A stretch of DNA of 64,000 nucleotides from Pontederia crassipes (lineage: Eukaryota > Streptophyta > Magnoliopsida > Commelinales > Pontederiaceae), in assembly GCA_030549335.1 (NCBI GenBank), contig CM060183.1, positions 24,130,552 to 24,194,551 of the forward strand, read 5' to 3'. This document shows, in pieces, positions 47,846-60,689 of the stretch. The notes beneath the pieces are model-generated. The model was given only the letters and a program-made list of their open reading frames with translations. It had not been told where the DNA came from and did no database searches. The position numbers and the translations under genes are program-made. The stretch's first letter is position 1. Every line of letters begins with the position of its first letter.

Positions 47846-48612
47846 AAGCTATAGTTCTGGTGACGTTTTATTTTTTTTTTGCTTTTGACATATATATAAT
47901 ACATTTAGTTTAATAATATATACACTTATTTATTAATATATTATTAGAAAATATTACATATAAATTTATTCAGTTCTAATAATTAAAAATATTTTTCTTA
48001 ATTAGTTATAATATTTCACTTAGTATTATAGTATAATAAAATTATAAACAGATCATATTAATTAATTAAATTGAGGTAAACATTATAATTGCATTTATTG
48101 TATTATAATATTAATTAAATAAAATTAATGTAAAATCTTATGTATAATATTATATTTATTATAATAGAGTTTTATTAATTAAAATGTTCAATTATTTTTA
48201 GAAAATTTATATTATATTTAGATCTTAAGATTTACGTAAATTATAATATTAAGAACATATAAAAGATTTATCAAAATTAATATTAATATATTTCGATACA
48301 ACTTATATTTTAATAAAAAAATTAAATTTATAATTACATATTATTTTTTATATGCTACTAATTATTATTTTAAATATATAAATACATATAAAATTTTTAT
48401 TTGCTATAATTTTATACCTTATAAAATAATAAATTTTTACTTTTTATTCAAACACCCACTAAAACTTATCTATTAAATTAACTTTTAAAATTTTCATCAT
48501 TATATTTTTCATCCAAACATCACATTTAAACTTTTATATCAAATTGATTAGTTCTCGAAAACTAATGTGAACTTCAAAATTCCCATCCCAACATAGCCAT
48601 AGTGTCTAATGT
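47846..48612. other. AT-rich interval, nothing recognised
   Basis: Very AT-rich DNA without an open frame of note, RNA gene or clear repeat terminus. Confidence 0.5.
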
Positions 48613-48939
48613 AGGTGTCAAGCGCTTTCCTGTGAAGCGCGTGTCAAACAGCTTTACGCATACTTTTCTATATTATTTTTGATATATTTCTTCATGAATA
48701 GTATGATAACAAAAACACTATTCAAATCATAAACAACAATTATATTCATCATTTATTTAAATTTTACAAACTTATGCACGTTATTATCCTTCATAATAGA
48801 TATAATCATGTTTATAACTTTTCACGTTATAAAACTATTTTTTTTATCATCAATGATCCTTTAAATTATTCATGAAGAAAGATATAAAAAATAATAAAGG
48901 AAAGTATGCTTAAAGCCTCTTGACATGCGTTTCACATGG
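48613..48939. mobile_element. MITE of about 330 bp, first of an inverted pair
   Basis: Left terminus AGGTGTCAAGCGCTTTCC with TGAAGCGCGTGTCAA just inside; right part (AAGTATGCTTAAAGCC, TTGACATGCGTTTCACATGG) is an imperfect inverted counterpart. Interior words recur, reverse complemented, in the element at 48953-49312. Non-coding. Confidence 0.65.
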
Positions 48940-48952
48940 ATATATATATATA

Positions 48953-49312
48953 AGGTGTCAAGCGCTTTTCGCGTGAAGTACGTGTCAAGTGATTTTACGC
49001 ATAAATTTCTTTATTATTTTTTATATATTTCTTCACAAATAGTTTGGATGATAATTGATGATAACAAAAAATAGTTTTATAACGTAAAAAGTTATAAAAA
49101 GTAATTATATCTATTACGAAGGATAATAATATGCATAAATTTGTAGAATTTTAAAAAATGATTAATATAATTGTTGTTTATGATTTGAATAGCGTTTTTG
49201 TTATCATCAATGATCATTTAGACTATTCATGAAGAAAGATATAAAAAATAATAAAGGAAAGTATACGTAAAGCTATTTCACACACACTTCACACGAAAAG
49301 CGCTTGACACCT
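48953..49312. mobile_element. MITE of about 360 bp, second of an inverted pair
   Basis: Terminal inverted repeats AGGTGTCAAGCGCTTTTCG (48953) and CGAAAAGCGCTTGACACCT (49312) match perfectly over 19 bp and remain similar for about 50 bp. It sits between TA dinucleotide runs, compatible with a TA or AT-rich target. It contains no open frame. Confidence 0.8.
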
Positions 49313-49314
49313 AC

Positions 49315-49349
<35 letters not shown>

Positions 49350-49689
49350 TTATTTTGTGCAGCTTTAAAAAATAGCTGCATCCTCCAACATTAACAAATA
49401 ACTCAATATGAAATATATTTATCATTAAAATTTTTCATAATTTTCTTGATGTCTCAAATGTGTCGTTGAAGGATTATAACTAGACTTAATGCAAGATACC
49501 ATATTCAACTGCATATATCAAACCCCTATCCTTTTATTGCTTATGTATTAGATTATTTAGGACTCGTTTGACAACTCAAATAAGTGGAACTAGAGGTTAA
49601 TTTCCTCTGCTTCCGCCAAACATCGCACTACCTAGTTGTAGAGGTGGCACCTAGTGCAATGTTCATGCTTTTCTTTAAGTGATAGTTTT

Positions 49690-50280
49690 TGGGATTATTT
49701 CATCTAACCACTCCTAAATTATCGCAATTTTTCACATTTGACCCCAAACTACGAACTTCATTTTTTGGGTCCCTAAACTTTCATAATTTTTTCAATTTAA
49801 TCCTTTCGTCAACTTCTCCGTTATTTTTTATTTTTCACATTTGTGAAAAGTCCATTATACTCTTGCCTTAAGTGTTAGTTCATTTTTACATAAAGTAATA
49901 TATAATAATATATATAAAATAATTAAAAAAAGAAAAAACAAGTGTCACCGGAGGGGGGGTCGCCGCCCCCCTCTACGACGACGATGACGCAGAGGGTGTT
50001 TTTTCTTTTTTTTTTAAAAAATTGTTTTTATATCTATTATTATATATTACTTTATGTAAAAATGAATTAACACTTAAGGCAAGTGTATAATGGACTTTTC
50101 ATAAATATGAAAAATAAAAAATAACGGAGAAGTCGACGGAATTGGACGGAATGATCAAATTGGAAAAATCATGAAAGTTTAGAGACTCAAAAAATGAAGT
50201 TCGTAGTTTGGGATTAGATGTGAAAAATTGCGATAGTTTATGGGTGGTTAGAGGAAATAACTCTAGTTTTTTTACAAAAT
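49690..50280. mobile_element. Foldback element with 250-bp arms
   Basis: Arms at about 49690-49935 and 50030-50280 are near-perfect reverse complements (for example ACTTCATTTTTTGGGTCCCT against AGAGACTCAAAAAATGAAGT, and TTACATAAAGTAATATATAA against TATATATTACTTTATGTAAA). The spacer of about 95 bp is GC-rich (GAGGGGGGGTCGCCGCCCCC). The 60-aa frames on each arm (49689-49871 plus, 50099-50293 minus) are the same non-coding repeat read outward. Confidence 0.8.
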
Positions 50281-52136
50281 ATTTTTTTACCATTTTCTCT
50301 CTCTTACTTTTATCATATAAAATATTATATTTATTAAATATAATATTTATTATAAAAGTATTAATTTAATATCATTTATTACTTGTCATTTCATAAAAAA
50401 TATTTCATTAAATATAATTTATGAAAAAATGTTTTTATATTTAAATAACATTTGTAATAAAATATTTTAATTTAATAATAATATTATTAATCAATAAAAT
50501 TATATTTTATATTTAAAATATCTATATTTTATTGAAATAACCACTAAAATTAATTTATTATATAATTTTTTTCATATCACATCAACTTAAGATTATTTGG
50601 ATAGTGGAATTATAGTTCTTTCGAGTTCCACACAAATATATAGTTAAATTGGCATATTAATTTTAGATAAAGTAAAACGTAATGATGAAAAATTAAAAAG
50701 TTAATGTGATATAAAAAATTGATGTAATAAAAAATAATATATACATTAAAAATTTTATTTAAAAATATATTATTTAAATGTAAAAATAATATTTTTTAAT
50801 AAATTATATTAAACAAAATATTAAAATTTTCTTATGAAATGACAAGTAATAAATAAATTAAATTAATTATTTTATAATAAAATAAATTATTTTATTGTGT
50901 GAAAGGTAAGAGAGAGAAAAAAAATGTTAAAAGAAAAAACATAGGTTTGAAAAAAAAAAAGAAACATGACACAGCCTATAAGGACTTTTTGTCCCTTTTT
51001 TTTGCCACCGCAATATTCGAAGTGCTCTGATAAATATACAAATTCTATCACCTGACTAATTTGTTTTGAGATGTTTCAAACTTGAGACTAACTCCCATTT
51101 CATATTTTTCATCCTTTATTATTAGACTAACAATAACTCCTTCCCAATTATAAATCATGTATGTGTTAGAGTGTCATTCCGTTGCCAACTGAAACTCAAC
51201 ATTCTTTTAAGTTTAAAACATAACTCATTGTGCTTATGTAGTCCATTTTAAATTTATTTCTTGACATATCTTTTGTATTAATACAACATTTTCAAGAAAA
51301 AATTGTCATGTGCATATTTTCTGATGCACGCACAAAATAATTTATTCTTCTTACAAGTCAAGTTATTGCATATTAATTATATATGGTTTATCATAAATTG
51401 CATGTTCATTATTTATTTCATTCTATACTTAGTGTAAAAGTTAATGGAAGATTGTCTCCTCTATAATTAAAACTTGTAGGTATTAATTGGTCTTATTTGA
51501 TAAAGATGGAGACATATGGGACGGCTGGTACTTGTGATGACACACAATTTGCAGGTCGATCTAAATATTTATTTTATTGTTTATTATAATTGAGTAGTAG
51601 TAGTAATTATTGAATAATTAGTTACTATGAAAAATGATCTAATAGGTTTCAGCACTTATACAAATCACAAATGCCATTCTTTTATTTATAATTATTATCA
51701 TAATTAAAATTAAAGTCAAAGCAATCAATGTAAAAATGTCTAATTGCATGCTAGGATATTTTTTAGAACGTGACAATTATGCCCATCTCCATCAGGCCTC
51801 AAAATCCCACAGTATTGTGAAAAGAAGTGTTATGATTTCTACTAAATTAATTAAATTACATGGTCGTTGCAACAGTTCTAACAGCGACAATCGCCCGTCA
51901 TGAATATTTGTTTCAAATGTGTTAATTATGTTTACATGTTCTCACGCAATTTAATTTATCAAAACACAGAAAATCGATGATTAAGTAAAGTTAATGCACT
52001 CAAAACAAATTACACCATAACATGTTTCTTGCTAAATAAACAATAATTTTTACTTCAATCTTTTTTTTCTCTTTCTTACAGAGAAATGCACGTGTATTTT
52101 CCAATATAACCATTTATAAAAATGTTAGGAATTACA
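50281..52136. other. AT-rich interval, nothing recognised
   Basis: Continuous AT-rich DNA with no open frame above about 60 codons of interest and no recognised repeat boundary. Confidence 0.5.
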
Positions 52137-52526
52137 CATGCTTGGTTCACGGGTCAGGTCAAACCCGACCCGACTCCGAACTTGACCCGACCGATTTTGA
52201 TCGGGTCGGGTCGATCATTCGACCACCATTTTTTTTAAAAAAATTCCTTACATTTTATATTATTTAATATATAAATATGATATAATATTTATTTTAAAAT
52301 TATAAAATAATATGTCAAATATTTATATATTATTTTGCACATTTAAAATATTTTATTTAAATATTATTTTAAGTTTTTAGTATAAAATATTGGCTGAAAA
52401 CTAAAAAATTAAAAACAATAAAAAAGTCGAGTCTTCAATTCTGATTTGTACCCGACCCGACCCAAGATCGGATTAAGATCGGGTCATCGGATTCGTGGAT
52501 CGACCCGACCCGCTGAACACTCCTAC
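52137..52526. mobile_element. Small GGGTCGG-rich MITE-like element, second copy
   Basis: Block order parallels 806-1241: GGTCAGGTCAAACCCGACCC, then ATTCGACCACC plus poly-T, an AT core, then GATCGGGTCATCGG and CGACCCGACCCG ending GAACACTCCTA. The right terminus differs from GAACACCCCTA of the first copy by one base. Non-coding. Confidence 0.5.
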
Positions 52527-52923
52527 TTGCATCAAATCACTTTAAATTATATTTAAAATACTGCATTGCAATTTTACTAAAATTGTAAATCGTTAAGAAT
52601 ATTGTCATTATTATGTCTATAAGCTTTTCTGAGAGTCTATCATTGAATCCCATGTAAAAAATTGAAGTTATGATATCATAATGCTTCGTGAAGCGTTCAC
52701 TGTGTATTCTGCTGCTTCTTGTTAAAAAAAATGTCGATTGATCGATATATATATTACCTACGTGTATTTACACGTCGGTTCTTTTTTACTCATACAATTA
52801 TTTCATTACTAACCATGCACGAATAGGTTTTCTGTTTACAAGCGAGATTATTAAAATTTAAAGCCAAATTAGAAATAAGATATCAGGAAAATGCATGCCG
52901 CAGTGAAGATAGAAATATTTTGA

Positions 52924-52926
<3 letters not shown>

Positions 52927-52993
<67 letters not shown>
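52927..52993. repeat. (CT)n microsatellite, about 67 bp
   Basis: Uninterrupted CT dinucleotides in intergenic DNA. The minus frame through it is an Arg/Glu artefact. Confidence 0.96.
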
Positions 52994-52995
<2 letters not shown>

Positions 52996-55325
52996 GTATT
53001 AAGCGGAAGATAACTCACGTGAACACACGTAAACGGTAAACGTCCGAGGTACATACGTAATTTAGGAGGGGCAAGAGAAGAGAATAGCTACACATATATA
53101 CGACTTTGCATTGTAAATCTGAAAATCTTGCTGCGTGTATATGTCTGGGTGGCACGCATGCAGGTGGCCTCAAGCATGGCCCCAGGAGACAAAAGATTAA
53201 AGATGCCAAAGGGCCACTTCCTCCTGCCCCTCAATCGAAACCTTTCAGGGCCTATCAAGCTCATGAAGTTTGCAGGGCCATGCACGTACCTCCGGAGACC
53301 AGCACTGGTACTACACATCACCTGATGCCCATATGCTTTGCTTTCTTTGGAATCCAAGTGCGCATCGATACATCTCCACCCTCTCCCTTATTTGAACTCC
53401 TTGTCTGCCACCTCCACGTCCTTGTTGCTGTGCAGCATGTGAACTCATCGGTCAGTAGTACCTCAGGCCATCTGGTCCTTGCTCCTTGTCCCTCCAAAAC
53501 GCAATTAATTAATCAACCAAAAGCAGATCAGTCGACCTCATTCTTCAGCCGTTTGCTAATGTTTTGTCATCATATAATAAGCCACCTGTCAGGGTTTCTC
53601 ACTTAATCAAGATCTTGCGATTAAGTTGGAAAGGCCAAGGACTAGCCGCCAGTTCTCCTTACAGGCACTGAACTGCCTCCTGTTTGGCCTTCTTGCTCCG
53701 GCGGACCTTTTTTTTCGTGGATGTTGCGCGGATGATTTGATTGATGCAACTCGACTCAGCTGTGCATGATGTCCTCGAGAGTTAGAATGCATCATTGAAC
53801 TGTCCTCGTTCTTCCTTATCCTAGTTGGATCTTATCTTTTGTGCAAGTTAAACAGAACTCCTGACGACAGACCGAGAACATGAAGAGGTCAGTCGACATG
53901 GTTTAATGATAAAATTCAGGAAAACTATAATGTAATACAGATGGAAAGCACGTCGTGTTCTTCAGAAAGTTGAATATATACTGTGGTCAAAGTCCCAAAA
54001 GTTCATAGTGCATGCGCCATTGATTTGTCAGACATGGAGGACGAGGGAGCAGGAGATCGATGGAACGCAAATAAGAAAGGAAAAAAAAAGCATTGGTAAG
54101 AAAAATAGAAGACGAAAATAATCAAGGATACATAGTAGATGGTCAATCAAGCAAAGGACTGCTGTCTGCTGATTCGTAGATTTCATCTGCATGTGTGCCT
54201 ATATTTTTCTGCTGTACTGTCGAATTGCAGGATTCCTGGTATCGGTAAATTATAAAATAAAGGCATTGGAGTGACTTGTTTGAGGAGATCGCCGATCGCA
54301 CTGGACAAGACATCCACTCCAGATGGAATAAAAGTTTCTGATCGCGACCAAACAGCATATATAAACGAGGATGTCCAAAAACAGAAGAATGCAATTGAGA
54401 TACTGAGTCTAAAGTTCATGATTATATCTGACATTGAACTTAATCCTCAACTTTGAGCACTTGAATTTACGTATTTTTAATTTATATCTTCATTTTCTCA
54501 CATTAAACTGGTGATCTCCTCTTTGTAATAAAAAAAATATCACACTAAGAGTCTAAGAGAGATTAATTTTAACACTATATATTTCAACTGTGAAACAGAA
54601 TGCAGAGTTAATTTAAATTTCTTTTAATTTCTTAATATAAGAATGATATATAAATAAATGAAGTTAAAGAATCTAGCTGGATATGAGACTTCATATCTGG
54701 CGACAAAAGCTTCACGAATCATATCATGGCCTACAAGTTCATAGCTGCAGAACTCTCTGGCATTAGTTTCCAAGTTTCTGGAGAATAAGAGAAGAAGTGG
54801 AACAAAAGTGAACAAAGAACAGCCATGATGGTTTGTGCATAATACTTCCAAGACGTTGGAGACTCTTAACGATAGCCAAACCAAAAGCCATATTCTCCGT
54901 CAAAATTATGAAGAATCCACGCATGATGATTCTTGGCATTGAACCAAAATATTTACTGTCTTATCAAGAAATATTTCTTTTAGGTCTATAGCCTTTAGAT
55001 ATGTTTGAAATAAAAAAATATAGCAAGAATCCGCCAATTTAATTGCGAATGAGATCTAGAAAAGGATTTTATTCTGAATTATTCTTCCAAAAGACAAAGG
55101 ATTACCTATATACCAACAAATTAGGAAGAGACAAAAATCATCACTTAGAAAAATTATCCTTGTTAATGGAGAAAAATAAGTACAGATAGAACTATTTATG
55201 TTGTTTGATTCTAAACAAATATTGCTAAACATAATCAGGATTAAGAATTTGTGCTTCGAAAATAAAATTCATGTAGCTCAATAGTGTAAACCGCTTAATA
55301 CACTATGATTTTATGTCAATATATA
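52994..55325. other. Intergenic interval with one 166-codon frame of unknown meaning
   Basis: The frame 53106-53606 (+) is the longest here, but its translation has no recognisable domain, mixed composition, and competing frames on both strands, so I do not call it a gene. The remaining interval, including 54143-54434 and 54624-54884 (-), shows nothing recognisable. Confidence 0.4.
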
Positions 55326-56400
55326 TGTAATGTCCCAAGACCCACATGCTCAGAGTCGTCTCAAAGACGTTATACAATTCTATATAAACTATTTTACGAA
55401 AAATAAATTCTATAAAATGCGAAATTACTCTACAAATTCATAATGTCAAAAGAGCTGGAAACATTCATGACTCCACAATATTAAATATGCGAAAAATAAT
55501 AACTAATAAATAATCTAGTAGGATATAATTTTACACCATATGTAGATGTCACTGAGCCTGACCACCTGCATTATCATCCTCTATCACCACCTCACCTACA
55601 TAAATCCAGATGCGGGGAAAAATTCATGAGTATAAAAATACTCAGTACGTAGGGTCTAATCATAATAATATACAATAAATTAAAAGTGCTCAATAAATCA
55701 ATAACGATATGAAACGATAAATAATAGAACATTGGAGAGATCAATATAATAGGAGCTCAATAATCAATAGATCAATATATCAATAAATCAATAAAGTCAT
55801 GAATCAATAAAGAGGATCAGGTAAGAAGTCAAATGACCAATCAATATCAATTAACGATTATCAATTATCAATTATGCCTAATCACTATGGTACTATCCGA
55901 CTTAACAATTTCAATTTCATATCAATATCAATGGTCATCGGCCAGTAACAATATTCCATTTGATTCAATGAGCGGAGGCAAAGCCGGTCAACGCCAATAT
56001 CCGAATGATCATAATTTCATTCAATTAAATCTTTGAAATTATCTAATTCAATAAGGAGCACTCGGTCAATTAAAGAAAACTCCATGTCTTTTTTATGTAG
56101 GTCGGTGGAGATCAAACCACGACAAGCTGCCCTCCAATAATACGATAAGAATAGCTTCGTGATGATGGAGGATCATAGCCATCATAGGACAGCCATATAT
56201 AGCTTCCTTAAAGGATGGCGTCTCAAACCTCTAGGTATATTATCTGCCCTATATAATATCCATAACAATAACAATGTGACCCAGTGGCTTAGAGATAATC
56301 GGAGAACATGAAAACCCAACAGTTTCCATTTTTTATCTTGTTTACCTAATGGACCTATATTTAACAATTTAATTTAGGTTAAACAAGGACCCAATCAAGG
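55326..56400. mobile_element. Probable truncated Ty3/gypsy-type LTR
   Basis: Begins TGTAATGTCCCAAGACCC and includes TATAAAAATACTCAGTACGT, both patterns common in plant gypsy LTRs (compare TGTAACGCC...AACTCAGTATGAAAG in the LTR at 33249). Neither the second LTR, a primer site, nor coding domains were found. The right boundary is uncertain. Confidence 0.4.
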
Positions 56401-56555
56401 AAAAACTACTGGATCAATACCATAATGGATAACATGATTTGATGGATTAATGAGAATGATACTCTCAAAATCAAATTCAAAGAATATGATGAGGTTAGAT
56501 CTGTTAATGATATCATCAAGGATGATCAAGAACTATAAACCATAATAACTATTCA

Positions 56556-57960
56556 CACTACAAGAAAACACATCATAGAAAAGAAAAAATTGGTTGTTAA
56601 TATTTAAATTCCGATCATTATTGGTCATTAGCGACCCACATTTTCTGTCATCACCCGTCGTTACAGATGTCGTCCTTAAAAGTCAATAACGACGGTTTAA
56701 AAGTGTCGGTCGTTAAAACTCATCAACGATTAGAAATAATCTGGTCGTTAAAATTATATAAGGACCATTTAGTTGGTCATCAAATACATTAATGGTTAGA
56801 AGTATCTTTGTCGTTGATAGTCTTCAATGGCTAGTAATTCCGTCGTTAAAAGATATCAACGACCAGAAATAATCTGATCGTTAAAATTATATAATGACAA
56901 TTTAGTTGGTCGTTGAATACTTTAATGGCTAGAAATATCTTTATCGTTGATAATCTTCAACGACTAGTAATATCGTCATTATTAGTCATCAATGACAAAA
57001 AATAATTCGATCACTAAAACCAATGTTGTCACGATCGGACCGGACCAACCGGTCACTAAAACGGTCTTGAATCACCCCTAAAATCAGAGTAAAGATTGGA
57101 CCATTTTAAACCATTTCAAACCAATCAAGAACAAGTCAAAACCGAATAGAACCGACCAAAACCAAATAGAACCGATCAAAATCGATCTGAGTGAACCGAT
57201 TAAGTTAAAAATTTTATTTTTAAATCAAAATTTGTGTTAGCTCATTGCCTACTTTTGAGGCTCATTTTATAAAGGATGTGTTGCTTTCACTTTCTTAGTG
57301 TCTTCTATATGTGACTATTCACTTGTACATATGTTTCTTTTGTTCTACTTATTTAATAATTAAATTTTGTCTTTACTTTTTTATATTACAATGTAACTTT
57401 CTATTGTTATTTTTTAATAATTCATTTTTTCTATTTATTTAATTTATGAATGTTAAACTATTTTATATACATTTTTTTATTTTTCCTCTCGTTTCATGGC
57501 ATTTAAATTTATAAAACACTAATAATTTGGATTTTTATATTCAATTTTATAAAAAAAAATTGGGAGACATTCTATTAGATTTTATAACGATTTTTTTCTT
57601 TCTATTGGATTTTATCACATGTAATTAAGTTAACTAAATGCATAACTAATTTATTTTTTAAAATTGATGTTGCCTGAGAAATTACTGGAGGAAAATGTTT
57701 AGTTCTCGCCAAATAAAATATTAATTGCATGCCTACTTGATCTTAATTTATAAATAATTAATGATGACAAAATTTAATTATCATTAATAATCATTTTTTA
57801 CGATCATAATTTACTTTATTGAGATGAGTAATTTTCTCTTTTGTTAATAATGTGTTTAATAATGTCTATATTTTTTCTTGCCACTATTGAATATTTTTAA
57901 TGATCATTTTTTTGTCTCAACATTAATAGTTGATCGTTAAAGAACTCTTTTCTTGTAGTG
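56556..57960. mobile_element. Non-autonomous CACTA (En/Spm) element
   Basis: Termini CACTACAAGAAAA (56556) and TTTTCTTGTAGTG (to 57960) are a perfect 13-bp inverted repeat with the CACTA signature. Next to the left end, a unit of about 133 bp containing AGAAATAATCTGRTCGTTAA and TAGTTGGTCRTYRAATAC is repeated about 2.5 times (56700-57005), as in CACTA subterminal regions. The 3-bp flanks (TCA and ATA) do not match, so the target duplication is lost or the element is rearranged. A segment with the CAATGTTGT terminus lies inside at 57022. Confidence 0.75.
57022..57230. mobile_element. CAATGTTGT-terminus repeat nested in the CACTA element
   Basis: Begins CAATGTTGTCACGATCGGAC followed by GGTC/CCGGTC and AACCGA words. 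Its reverse complement matches the first 47 bases of the window. The opposite terminus was not found, so it is a fragment or its end has diverged. Confidence 0.4.
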
Positions 57961-58889
57961 ATATGTGCGAGATTAAGTGACAATAACGTATATATGTATA
58001 CGCATTCCAAGTATGTATATGTATGTATATGTTTATATGTGTGAGATTAAGTGATAATAATATGTATATGTGTACTTATTATATATAAGTATAAGTATAT
58101 ACGTGTATTTATATGTCTATATATGACAGATTAAGTGAGTGTGATAAAAAGTCGGCTACTGTGACGTAATACAGACGCTATTGAGTCGTTAAAATGTACT
58201 AGCGACACAATAACGTCAACATAGTGTCTCATACATTCTAGCGTCCCAATAAGGAGACGCCAATAGTGTTTCTCTAGTGTCGACCATAATTGCGGCTCTA
58301 GTGTGGCGCTAAGTAGACGCTATAAAGCCTCCACGGAGACGCTAAAATGGGATAATCTGTAACAAATCATGTCTCTTAATTCAACCATCATAATTTCATA
58401 ATTAAGAATATAAAAATAATATATGTATAATTAATATATGATATATATTGTATGGATAAATAACATATATAATATAGGTAACAAATTATATATTTAGGAA
58501 CACTCCTACGATGTAGACATATATAAGTAATTATGTAGGGATATTTAATTTATTTATTGATTAAAGTATAGTATAGATAATATATAGGGTTGCATCAAAA
58601 TAGATAACATATAGAGATATAAATATAGATAGCCTATATATAGTTATCTATTTCTTAATTAAAGTATATGGTTATGAGATGCCAAGTAAGTGTTAAAATA
58701 GTGGTTCTTCAACACTATTATGCATGTTAAAGGAAGAACAAAAGATAGCATACGGGCGCGCGAAGACATGAAATTAATATGCAAAAGATCAGAGCTAGAT
58801 ATCATTCATCTTCAAAATGGTAAATCCAAAAAGCCAAAAGCTACTTATGTCTTCAGCAATGATTAAAGAATAATGATTTTCGAATGGAT

Positions 58890-59593
58890 CAAGCAATTAA
58901 AATTTCCTGATGGATATGTATCAAACATATCTCGTTGTTTTAACCTGGACAATGGGAGGATACATGGGATGAAGAGTCGTGATTGTCATATTTTTATGCA
59001 AAGGTCGCTTCCAGTTGCCTTTAAAGAACTTTTGCCAAAGGCCATCTAGGAAGTTTTAATAGAGTTATCTACGTTCTTTAAAGAACTTTGTGCATCCATC
59101 ATTCAGGAAGAAGACATCTCTCAATTAAAGGCTTCTATTGTGATTATCGTTGCAAGGCTGAGAAGATATTTCCACCTTTTTTCTATGATGTGATGGAGCA
59201 CTTGATTATACATCTTCCATATGAAACAAAAGTTGCGGGTCCAGTTCAGTATCGATGAATGTATCCTTTCGAAAGGTATATGTTATATTTAAAAAGAAAG
59301 GCGAAGAATAAGGCGAAAATTGAAGACTCCATATGTGAAGCATATTTCATTGAGGAGGTGTCAAACTTCACTTCAAAATATTTTGAGCCACACATACAAT
59401 CACGACATGCCCAGGTTCCAAAAAACGATGATGGTGGTGAAAGAGAAGTTAACATGAATATTCTATTCATCTTCAAATACTCACGTCGGTTTCTTGGTAC
59501 AACACGCACAGTTGTCTTGAATGACAAATATCTCACCATCGTTGAGAATTATGTCCTTGCAAATTGTAGCGAGGTGACGTCGTATCTCGAGTA
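58890..59593 (+). pseudogene. CACTA transposase tnp2, DUF4218 region, broken
   Basis: Translation in pieces gives the C-terminal tnp2/DUF4218 signature: NLDNGRIHGMKSRDCHIFMQ, SLPVAFKELLPK, KIFPPFFYDVMEHL, VAGPVQYR, then MYPFERYMLYLKRKAKNKAK and ICEAYFIEEVSNFTSKYFEP. An in-frame TAG after LLPKAI, a frame change near 59155-59170, and TGA in place of the expected Trp codon just before MYPFERY (59256-59258) disable it. The last piece (59259-59594) is open for 111 codons. Confidence 0.82.
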
Positions 59594-60021
59594 AGACAAT
59601 TTATTTTAATATGTTATATAATTTAAAGTTAATTTTTTCTATATGATTTCATTAATTGACAACTATGAATTCAGAAAATTCGAAGAATTATAGCGATAAA
59701 TCAATCCATTAATTTCAAACGATGAGTTATTGAAACTATGAGATGAACATTTTGCCGATTGGTTGAGATGTGAAGTGAGAATTCTTTACGATTGCTCGTA
59801 ATCATTATTTAAGTTTGTAACTTTTAATAAAGTTTTAGTTATTTTTCTTGTAGGCTATTAATGGCTCAGTCATAGATTTAAAAATATGATATATGGGTTA
59901 TGACCTGAAGAAACAAGTTATTAGTTACTGCGGTGTCATAGTCAATGGATATCGGTTCCATACATAAGAATATAGCTAACAACGTTCAACTGTTAATAAC
60001 AGTATATGTGTTCTAGGAAGC

Positions 60022-60581
60022 ATGTATGGGGACAATGACTTTGATTACTACGGTGTTATAGAAGACATCATAAAATTATTTTATTTGGGAAAATCTAACA
60101 AAGTCGTGGTGCTAAAATATCGTTGGTTCGATCTAGAGAAAGGAGTTCGGATCGATAAAAAGTTTAAATTTGTGGTTATTAACCCTCGATCGAGACTTCA
60201 GTCATACGATCTATTCGTATTGATGGAACAAGCGCACCAAGTGTATTACACTAAGTATCCATTGAAAAGAACCAATGATGAATGGTGAGCGTCATGCAAG
60301 ATGAGAAGTAGACTATTCTTAGCAGAAACAATGATAGATGATAATAAAACATCATTCGTATAAACGATGTGCCCATGGATGATTACTATCAAGAAGATAG
60401 AGTAAATGATACAATTGATGTAGCCGATGGAGTTGAGAATATTCAATTGGTCGATGACGCTGAGCCAATGGAAGAGTTCAATTCAAATGACCTTTTGGAA
60501 GTGAACTTTGACAATTTCATTGACGATGACTCGAACCAAGATTATAGCGACGACGATGAAAATGATAAAAATGAATCATAA
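60022..60581 (+). pseudogene. CACTA transposase tail, DUF4216-like, plus acidic segment
   Basis: The frame 60022-60288 gives DYYGVIEDIIKLFYLGK, VVVLKYRWFDLEKGVR and MEQAHQVYYTKYP, matching the DUF4216 domain that follows DUF4218 in plant CACTA transposases. A second frame, 60369-60581, is very acidic (DDDSNQDYSDDDENDKNES), like the C-terminal tails of these proteins. A stop and frame change separate the two. Confidence 0.75.
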
Positions 60582-60689
60582 TATGAAACAAGCGAATGAA
60601 TCTCGTAGTTCTTCTAATGACACAAGCTTCTTACTATTTTTTAGTTATATATGGTTACCGATAATAAGACAAGATCATTATTTTTTTCA

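Noticed and set aside
53106..53300. Possible microRNA precursor (CCAAAGGGCCACTTCC near 53207)
   Set aside because: It resembles parts of known miRNAs only loosely and no matching foldback arm was found nearby.
53106..53606. 166-codon plus-strand frame
   Set aside because: No recognisable domain or conserved motif, competing frames on both strands, and no promoter or splice context.
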